A stretch of 42,707 nucleotides of DNA from Acidobacteriaceae bacterium (GTDB taxonomy: Bacteria > Acidobacteriota > Terriglobia > Terriglobales > Acidobacteriaceae): NCBI GenBank assembly GCA_003156805.1, contig PMHV01000023.1, positions 1 through 42,707 on the forward strand. Reading direction: 5' to 3'. The translations under genes and the position numbers were made by a program. This document shows, one piece after another, positions 25,709 through 31,502 of the stretch. How positions within the stretch are numbered: the first letter of the stretch is position 1; each line of letters starts with the position of its first letter. A model generated the notes under the pieces. That model was not told the DNA's origin, did not search any database, and saw only the letters and a list, made by a program, of their open reading frames with translations.

Positions 25709-26232
25709 GATTTGCCGTTTGCCACTTTAGCAGTTCTCAGTTCTCGGCTCTCCGTTGCCAAGTAACAGCTCTTCTGGAGAGGGTCTCGCTGTGACGCGGG
25801 CGCCCTCGCCCGCGTCTTTCCATCTCTACGATTGCCGATGTTTCCGCACTTTATCCCCGGAGGGCTTCGTCTTTGTCGTTGACAGTTTAGCGGAGAGCCT
25901 GCCCTGAGCGAAGCCGAAGGGAACATCCGCTCTACGCAGACCTTCCGAGTCTTCCCAATTTGGGAAGATGGCTATTTACCTTTTGCTACTGGGGGTATAC
26001 CCTCCCTCCCCCCGGTCTATTGGAATCATCGAGCTAGCGGGAAAATGAGATTTAATCTATTGGCGTCAATCACTTACGGGCAAAATCTTGATAACACACC
26101 AGTTAGCCTTGAGCTAAGCGAGTAATAAACCGGACTCGCGCACTGCCTCCGAGACCATGATCGGGTGTTGGGGCTGTGGAAGACAAGGTCAGATGTCACA
26201 TGTGGAATCACAAGCGTTGCTGAATGAATCTC
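25709..26232. other. Intergenic region of 524 bp with repeat-like sequences
   Basis: No credible gene is seen. It contains a repeat-like motif at about 25896-25921 (CCTGCCCTGAGCGAAGCCGA and following bases) of a kind I recall as dispersed in bacterial intergenic DNA. It also contains copy B of the inverted intergenic repeat (25991-26200). Confidence 0.55.
25991..26200 (+). repeat. Intergenic repeat copy B (inverted relative to copy A at 13826-14045)
   Basis: It begins with a G5-TATAC-pyrimidine tract (25991-26016) like the mirror of 14028-14045. It carries the exact 19-mer CTTACGGGCAAAATCTTGA at 26073-26091 and the exact 17-mer CAAGGTCAGATGTCACA at 26184-26200, both present in reverse complement in copy A. 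It ends 33 bp from the HEPN stop codon. Confidence 0.7.
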
Positions 26233-26646
26233 TCAAGGCTTTCGCGCAGCGATGTCGGCTCGAATGACACGCAAGTAGTCGCCCGCGGATTCTAGCGCAC
26301 TCTCGGCGTCACGGTGAGAAACGAAACCGGTGTCATCATAAAGGGCCATATTGCGTTTCCGGCGCAGACGATCAAACACGGTCAGGAGACCAGCGTGTTT
26401 CCTGTCGATTCGTGACCGCACAAACTCGATGATTGCGATATGGTGCCCAGGTTGGCTTCTCGCACGGAATCCATGGCTGAACATAAACCCGAGGGAAGCC
26501 TTGAGCATTGCTTCGTAGGCCTGTTGAAGGCAAGCCTCCTCGTCGAAAGCGAGAATCTTGTGCGCCGAGGCGAGCTTTTTCTCCGCACTCGCGAGAAAGC
26601 GTTCAATCTGCGCCCAATCAACGGCGTGTGGCTTCAGCTTTTTCAT
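26233..26646 (-). CDS. HEPN-domain protein, toxin partner of the nucleotidyltransferase
   Basis: This is a 137-residue all-alpha HEPN-type protein. The late segment 'RRKRNMALYDDTGFVS' is where HEPN ribonucleases carry RX4-6H. Here the register gives R98-x4-Y103, so the catalytic His is replaced by Tyr. The N-terminal helices ('IERFLASAEKKLASAHKIL', 'CLQQAYEAMLKASLGFMFSHG') fit the fold. The gene start (26646) lies 29 bp inside the end of the upstream nucleotidyltransferase gene, the standard arrangement of MNT/HEPN modules. The two proteins are expected to form a complex in which the nucleotidyltransferase restrains HEPN, by adenylylation in studied cases. Loss of the His leaves its RNase activity in doubt. 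Confidence 0.82.
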   Translation of the reverse strand: MKKLKPHAVDWAQIERFLASAEKKLASAHKILAFDEEACLQQAYEAMLKASLGFMFSHGFRARSQPGHHIAIIEFVRSRIDRKHAGLLTVFDRLRRKRNMALYDDTGFVSHRDAESALESAGDYLRVIRADIAARKP

Positions 26647-27241
26647 CTGGGCTTACGGGATTTTGCCTGACAGGATCCCGGCCAATGAGGTCCGGGCCGA
26701 CCAGCGAAACTCGTTCATTGTGCCAGACGTTTTCCAGAAAAGCATCCTTGCGGGCGCGGCGCGACTTGAATTCCCTTGGGGTTAAAACCGTGTAGTTGAT
26801 TTCGCGCCCCAGTTGCCGCTCCAGCCTTCGCGCGGCTTGCGCCAACACTTCCTCACGAGGGGCGCCAATCACGAGCACATCGATATCGCTCGCAGCGTCC
26901 TGCTGGTTGCGCGCAAACGAGCCATACAAATATGCCTCGTCGATGCCCTTAATTTTCGTGAGCGACTGCGCGATCAGGGGCGCCGCGCCAATGGTCTTGG
27001 CGACGATCTTCCGCACCTCATCAAAAAGCGGATACTTGCGGTTGAGCTGAAAATACTTTTGACGCCCATTCACTTCCGACCGAAATAAGCCCTCGCGCTC
27101 CAGGCGCGCGAACTCTTTTGACAGGTTCGAGGGATCGATGCTCAGCCGCCCCGCCAAGTCTCGCAGATGGTGGCGGGCCGTCGGGTTCGTGAAGTAATAG
27201 GCCAGCAATTGCTGGCGCGCCTTGGAGCGAAAGCTAAACAT
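26618..27241 (-). CDS. Nucleotidyltransferase (MNT) with N-terminal winged helix, antitoxin partner
   Basis: This is a 207-residue fusion. Residues about 1-70 form a winged-helix DNA-binding domain ('LLAYYFTNPTARHHLRDLAG', 'DPSNLSKEFARLEREGLF', then the wing 'EVNGRQKYFQLNRKYPLF'). Residues about 95-170 form a minimal nucleotidyltransferase of the pol-beta fold, with 'YGSFARNQQDAASDIDVLV' carrying GS (107-108) and the metal carboxylates D119 and D121. It overlaps the HEPN gene by 29 bp. The winged helix gives the module its own likely repressor, and inverted half-sites directly upstream (27254-27283) fit autoregulation. The enzyme probably adenylylates its HEPN partner or another target. The fold call is firm; the target is inferred. 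Confidence 0.88.
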   Translation of the reverse strand: MFSFRSKARQQLLAYYFTNPTARHHLRDLAGRLSIDPSNLSKEFARLEREGLFRSEVNGRQKYFQLNRKYPLFDEVRKIVAKTIGAAPLIAQSLTKIKGIDEAYLYGSFARNQQDAASDIDVLVIGAPREEVLAQAARRLERQLGREINYTVLTPREFKSRRARKDAFLENVWHNERVSLVGPDLIGRDPVRQNPVSPDEKAEATRR

Positions 27242-27253
27242 GCGGTACTAATA

Positions 27254-27283
27254 TACCACACATGTGGTAATAAATGACCACAT
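27254..27283. promoter_or_regulatory. Operator-like inverted half-sites upstream of the MNT/HEPN module
   Basis: TACCACA (27254-27260) and TGTGGTA (27263-27269) form a 7-bp inverted repeat with a 2-bp centre. A further ACCACAT (27277-27283) pairs with ATGTGGT (27262-27268). The first lies 13 bp before the nucleotidyltransferase ATG (27241). A binding site for its winged-helix domain is inferred. Confidence 0.6.
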
Positions 27284-27533
27284 TAAAGGAGCCGCGATCC
27301 ATTATCGAGTACCAGGTCGTAGTTGAAGGTTATTACGGCGTCCTTCCTCGATTTCCGCTTGTTAGGATCGTCGAGCTCACCCCGGATCAAGTTGGCGAAA
27401 AAAGAGCGCCGCAAGCAGCACTCCACACAGACGAGTGCTCGGCCGCCATTCGACCCTCCCTAACTCCCGCAGTTCGTTTCACTTAGGAAGATAATACAGT
27501 GGGATTGTACATACGCTGCTGCACGCACAAAAG

Positions 27534-27601
27534 TGTTCCCATGGGAACATTCGAGCCTATGTTCCCATGGGAACACTCCAGCGAATGTTCCGGTCGGAAC
27601 A
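27534..27601. repeat. Three 16-bp palindromes at exact 26-bp spacing upstream of rel
   Basis: TGTTCCCATGGGAACA occurs at 27534-27549 and again at 27560-27575. A variant, TGTTCCGGTCGGAACA, lies at 27586-27601 with 7-bp arms intact. The two 10-bp spacers differ in sequence, so only the palindromes are conserved. The last ends 35 bp before the TATAAT of rel. Confidence 0.85.
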
Positions 27602-27636
27602 CCCGCTGCATTGCGCGTCAGCATCCCAGCGCGGGC

Positions 27637-27642
27637 TATAAT
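27637..27642 (+). promoter_or_regulatory. -10 element (TATAAT) of rel, suggesting a leaderless transcript
   Basis: A perfect TATAAT ends 5 bp before the ATG at 27648, so transcription would start at or near the first codon. The best -35 candidate (TTGCGC, 27611-27616) has a 20-bp spacing, so an activator may be needed. Confidence 0.5.
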
Positions 27643-27647
27643 CGTAC

Positions 27648-29867
27648 ATGGCGAGCTTGCGCCAGCAGATTGCGACGACCGCTCTTACGCTCACCAAGTT
27701 CCGCGAGCTGATGCGGCGCATGCAGGAGAACCGCCCGCATGACGATCTCTCGCTCGTCAAGAAAGCCTACGACTACTCCCTGAAGCATCACGAAGGCCAG
27801 ACGCGCGCTTCGGGAGAGCCTTATCTGGTGCATCCGCTTCAGGTTGGGCTGGTGCTGGCCGAGATGAAAATGGATCCCGTGTCGGTTGCCGCCGGCCTGC
27901 TGCACGATTCCGTCGAGGACACATCCGTCACGATCGTCGACATTCGCAAAGAGTTTGGCGAGCAGGTCGCGCACATCGTAGAAGGCGTCACCAAGATCAG
28001 CAAAATCGATTTTCATACGCGCGAAGAACAGCAGGCGGAAAACCTGCGCAAGATGATGCTGGCCATGGTCGACGACATTCGCGTGGTGCTGATCAAGCTG
28101 GCCGACCGCCTGCACAACATGCGCACGCTGGAACATCTTGAGCCCGAGCGCCAGCAGAAAATTGCCCAGGAGACTTTGGAGATCTATGCGCCCATCGCGC
28201 ACCGGCTGGGCATGGGCAAGATTCGCGGCGAGCTGGAAGATTTGGGCTTTCGCTTTCTCGATCCCGGCGGCTACGAGCAAGTGGAGAAGGCCGTCGACGC
28301 CCGCCGCGGACCGGGCGAAGCGTTCCTGGGCAAGGTGCAGCAAACGATTGCCGACAAGCTGAAGGAAGCCGGCATTCAGGCGCGCGTGGAAAGCCGCATC
28401 AAGCGCTTGTACAGCGTGCACAAGAAGCTGCAGCGGCAGCGCATCTCCGCCGACCAGGTGTACGACCTTTTCGCGGTGCGCATTATCACGCACTCGCTGC
28501 AGGATTGCTATGCGGTGCTGGGCATCATCCACAATATTTGGCGGCCTGTGCCGGGACGAATCAAGGATTTCATCGCGATGCCGCGGCCGAATTTCTACCA
28601 GTCGCTGCACACTTCGGTGATCAGTGAAGAGGGCACGCCGTTTGAAATTCAGATTCGCACCGATGAAATGCACAAGATGGCTGAGGAGGGCATTGCCGCG
28701 CATTGGAAATACAAGGACGGCCCGGTCTCGGCGCAGGATGAACAGCGGCTGGCGTGGTTGCGCCAAGTGGTGGAATGGCAGCGCGATGTCAGCGACCCTA
28801 ACGAATTCCTCTCGACGCTGAAAGTCGATCTCTATCCCGAAGAGGTTTACACGTTCACTCCCAAGGGCAAAGTGGTGGTGCTGCCGCGCGATTCTACGCC
28901 CATCGATTTTGCCTACACGATTCACACCGAAGTGGGACACAGTTGCGTGGGAGCGAAAGTGAACGGCCGCATGGTGCCGCTGCGCCACAAACTGCACTCC
29001 GGCGACATCGTCGAGATTCTTACCCAGCCCGGCCACAAGCCCAGCCGCGACTGGCTGGGGCTGGTGAAGTCATCGCGCTCGCGCAACAAGATCAAGCACT
29101 GGCTGAATCTGCACCAGCGGGAGCGAGCCATTGAAATCGGCCGGAAGCTGATTGAGAAAGAAGCGCGAAAATATCGCATCGCGCTGAAAGAGATCAAGGA
29201 CGAAGACTTGCAGAAAGTCGCGACCGGCTACGGATTGGGCCGCGCCGACGATCTGATGGCCGGCATCGGCTACGGCAAATATTCTGCGCGCCAGGTGCTG
29301 GCGCGGTTGCTGCCGCCGGGAGCTACGCCTTCGATGGAGAGCGAGATTGAAGCCGAAGGTTTGAGCGCGAAGCCGGGCGCCATCGCCAACGTGGTGCGGC
29401 GCGTCTTTGGCGATCACAATGCGATCACGGTGAAAGGCCAGGGCGATATGCTGGTCTACCGCGCGCGATGTTGCAATCCCATTCGCGGCGAGAGCATCGT
29501 GGGCTACATCACTCGCGGGAAAGGCGTGGCGGTTCATTCGGTGAATTGCCCCAACGTCACCAACCTGCTCTATGAGCCGGAGCGCCGCATCGACGTCGAA
29601 TGGGCCCGCGACGAAAGCACGCCGACCTCTTACCCCGTGAAACTCACGGTCTTCTGCGACGACCGTTTTGGAATGTTGAAAAACATCACTGGCGTGATCG
29701 GCGATGCGCAGAGCAACATCCGCAACATTGGCGCGCACACCGCCAACAGCCAGGCCAGCGTGGAGATCGTCCTCGACATCTCCGATCTCAAGCACCTGGA
29801 ACAGATCATCGCCGGATTGCGGAAAATTCCGGGCGTGCATGAGGTGCAGAGGCTGCAGAAGATCTAG
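27648..29867 (+). CDS. rel: Bifunctional (p)ppGpp synthetase/hydrolase Rel (RelA/SpoT family)
   Basis: This is a 739-residue stringent-response enzyme that makes and degrades (p)ppGpp. An HD hydrolase domain lies at about residues 40-200, with 'PYLVHPLQVG' (H62) and 'AAGLLHDSVEDT' (HD at 86-87). The synthetase domain lies at about 240-360 ('YDLFAVRIIT', 'GRIKDFIAMPRPNFYQSLHT', 'FEIQIRTDEMH'). A TGS domain at about 400-460 contains 'VYTFTPKGKVVVLPRDSTPIDFAY' (partly quoted). A helical/zinc-finger-like part with 'RCCNPIRGE' and a C-terminal ACT domain at about 660-735 follow. All catalytic hallmarks of both activities appear intact. The start may be leaderless (TATAAT immediately upstream). The three palindromes at 27534-27601 may govern expression. 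Confidence 0.96.
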   Translation: MASLRQQIATTALTLTKFRELMRRMQENRPHDDLSLVKKAYDYSLKHHEGQTRASGEPYLVHPLQVGLVLAEMKMDPVSVAAGLLHDSVEDTSVTIVDIRKEFGEQVAHIVEGVTKISKIDFHTREEQQAENLRKMMLAMVDDIRVVLIKLADRLHNMRTLEHLEPERQQKIAQETLEIYAPIAHRLGMGKIRGELEDLGFRFLDPGGYEQVEKAVDARRGPGEAFLGKVQQTIADKLKEAGIQARVESRIKRLYSVHKKLQRQRISADQVYDLFAVRIITHSLQDCYAVLGIIHNIWRPVPGRIKDFIAMPRPNFYQSLHTSVISEEGTPFEIQIRTDEMHKMAEEGIAAHWKYKDGPVSAQDEQRLAWLRQVVEWQRDVSDPNEFLSTLKVDLYPEEVYTFTPKGKVVVLPRDSTPIDFAYTIHTEVGHSCVGAKVNGRMVPLRHKLHSGDIVEILTQPGHKPSRDWLGLVKSSRSRNKIKHWLNLHQRERAIEIGRKLIEKEARKYRIALKEIKDEDLQKVATGYGLGRADDLMAGIGYGKYSARQVLARLLPPGATPSMESEIEAEGLSAKPGAIANVVRRVFGDHNAITVKGQGDMLVYRARCCNPIRGESIVGYITRGKGVAVHSVNCPNVTNLLYEPERRIDVEWARDESTPTSYPVKLTVFCDDRFGMLKNITGVIGDAQSNIRNIGAHTANSQASVEIVLDISDLKHLEQIIAGLRKIPGVHEVQRLQKI

Positions 29868-29919
29868 AGGCAGTTGCCGGTGGTCAGTTGCCAGTAGAAC
29901 GATGCCGTAGAATTGAGTC

Positions 29920-31323
29920 TTGCTCCTCAACATTGAAAAGCTGATCTACGGCGGCGACGGATTGGCTCGTCTGCCGGCCGACGAACGCGGACGCGGGAAG
30001 GCTGTGTTCGCGCCGTTTGTGCTGGCCGGTGAAAAAGTGGAGGCGGCGCTTACCGAAGAGAAATCCGGTTTTGCGCGCGCACAGCTTAAGGCTATAGTCG
30101 AGCCTTCGCCGTATCGGGTTGCGCCGGGGTGTCCGCATTTCGGCCGATGCGGCGGATGCCACTACCAGCACGCGAGTTACGAACATCAACTGGAAATCAA
30201 GCGGGAGATCCTGCGCGAAAATCTGCGCCGCATCGCTAAACTCGAGCTGCAATCGGAAATCATGGTGCATCCCTCGCCGCCGTGGAATTACCGGAACCGC
30301 TCACGGCTTCAGGTGCAGACCGCGCCGGAATTCGCGGCGGGATATTACAAATTAAGATCGCACGCGCTGCTGCCGGTTGAGGAGTGCCCCATCAGTTCGC
30401 CCCTGGTGAATCGCGGCATCGCCGCGCTGTGGGCGACGGGCCGAGCCGGGAAGGCCGCCGCAGGAGTTGCCGAAGTTGAGTTCTTTGCCAATGCCGAGGA
30501 CACAGAACTGCTGGTCGAGGTTTCCTGCAGGACCGAAGCGCGCCGGGCTGCAGTGCGGGAGTGGGCGGAAGAGTTGATCACTGCGCTGCCGGAGATTCAG
30601 GGTGTGGCAGCATTTCGAGATACGAAGCAGGAAACGCAGGAAACGCAGGAAGCGCAGGAAGCGCAGGAAACGCTGCTGCATATTGGCGCTGGAGAATTGA
30701 CTTATCGCACTCGGCAAGCGGCGTTTCGCGTGAGCGCGGGGGCGTTTTTTCAGACCAACCGCCATTTGATCGATGAACTGGTGAGCGTTGTGACCGCGGG
30801 ATGCTCCGGAGAGCTGGCAGTCGACTTCTATGCCGGAGTGGGACTTTTTTCCACAGCGCTGGCTTGTAACTTCCGTCACATCGTTTCGGTGGAATCGTCA
30901 CAGACAGCCGCGGCAGACCTGGCTCATAATCTGCCCACGAATGGAGAGGCGGTGCGCGCTGCAACGGAACATTACTTGAAGCGGGAATTCGGAGGAGGAC
31001 GAACAGACAGGGGCACAAGCAATTCCGGGAAGTTGGGCGGGGAAAAGCCCGGCGAGGACAAGCGCGACAGGGACAAGCCTGGCAGGGAGAGGCCTGACCT
31101 TGTGGTGGTGGATCCTCCGCGCGGCGGGTTGGGCGAGGCGGTGGCGCGCGCGGTGGCGGATCTGAGTGCGCCGCGCATCACCTATGTGTCGTGCGACCCG
31201 GCAACGCTGGCGCGCGATTTGGTGATGCTGCTGGGTGCGGGTTACCGGGTTGAGGAGGCACATCTGATCGATTTGTTTCCCCAGACTTACCACCTGGAAA
31301 GTGTGATGCGACTGGTGCGGTGA
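29920..31323 (+). CDS. rlmD: 23S rRNA (uracil-C5)-methyltransferase, RlmD/TrmA family
   Basis: This is a 467-residue SAM-dependent RNA m5U methyltransferase. A TRAM-like N-terminal part is followed by iron-sulfur ligands C71, C77 and C80 ('CPHFGRCGGC') and the distant C156 ('VEECPISS'), matching the pattern of E. coli RlmD. The SAM site is 'AVDFYAGVGLFS', the catalytic cysteine is C425 in 'YVSCDPATLARD', and the base is the Glu in 'TYHLESV'. Two low-complexity insertions are unusual: 'QETQETQEAQEAQE' (30631-30675, 9-bp repeats) and a Gly/Lys/Asp/Arg stretch (about 30982-31095). The start is the TTG at 29920, because an in-frame TGA lies 6 bp before it. RlmD versus another family member is not certain. 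Confidence 0.9.
   Translation: MLLNIEKLIYGGDGLARLPADERGRGKAVFAPFVLAGEKVEAALTEEKSGFARAQLKAIVEPSPYRVAPGCPHFGRCGGCHYQHASYEHQLEIKREILRENLRRIAKLELQSEIMVHPSPPWNYRNRSRLQVQTAPEFAAGYYKLRSHALLPVEECPISSPLVNRGIAALWATGRAGKAAAGVAEVEFFANAEDTELLVEVSCRTEARRAAVREWAEELITALPEIQGVAAFRDTKQETQETQEAQEAQETLLHIGAGELTYRTRQAAFRVSAGAFFQTNRHLIDELVSVVTAGCSGELAVDFYAGVGLFSTALACNFRHIVSVESSQTAAADLAHNLPTNGEAVRAATEHYLKREFGGGRTDRGTSNSGKLGGEKPGEDKRDRDKPGRERPDLVVVDPPRGGLGEAVARAVADLSAPRITYVSCDPATLARDLVMLLGAGYRVEEAHLIDLFPQTYHLESVMRLVR
30631..30675 (+). repeat. 9-bp tandem repeat inside the rlmD gene
   Basis: Five consecutive 9-bp units of the type GAAACGCAG/GAAGCGCAG encode Glu-Thr/Ala-Gln repeats between conserved segments of the methyltransferase. 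Copy-number change would keep the frame. Confidence 0.85.
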
Positions 31324-31502
31324 GTCTTTGCGGGAGTTCGATCCCGCCCTGGCACGCAGCGCTCGCGAGACTTGCCATGTACCCCGGCCTCGTTTGCGGG
31401 CAAGGGTTCGTCCTTGCACCGCGTTCACGCCGGTGCCTGGCGGTCCGTGGCCAATCCTCCACTGCCACGCGTTCTCGAGATGCCGCCTCTGCGTTGGACT
31501 GG

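Larger units (their letters stand above)
27242..27647. other. Regulatory intergenic region of 406 bp between the MNT/HEPN module and rel
   Basis: It contains the MNT operator-like half-sites (27254-27283), three evenly spaced palindromes (27534-27601) and a TATAAT next to the rel start. A 70-codon plus-strand frame at 27274-27486 has no family resemblance and is not called. Confidence 0.6.

Noticed and set aside
27274-27486. 70-codon plus-strand frame upstream of rel
   Set aside because: No family resemblance, no ribosome site, and it overlaps the operator-like sites of the MNT/HEPN module.
27499-27711. 70-codon frame running through the palindromes ('VPMGTFEPMFPWEHS')
   Set aside because: The repeated peptide is only the translation of the palindromic DNA repeats; the frame then runs into rel out of frame.
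31320-31502. 61-residue N-terminal extension of comEC from a GTG overlapping the rlmD stop
   Set aside because: The segment has no membrane or family character, and the protein begins normally at ATG 31503. The GTGA overlap keeps it possible, so it is noted in the feature.
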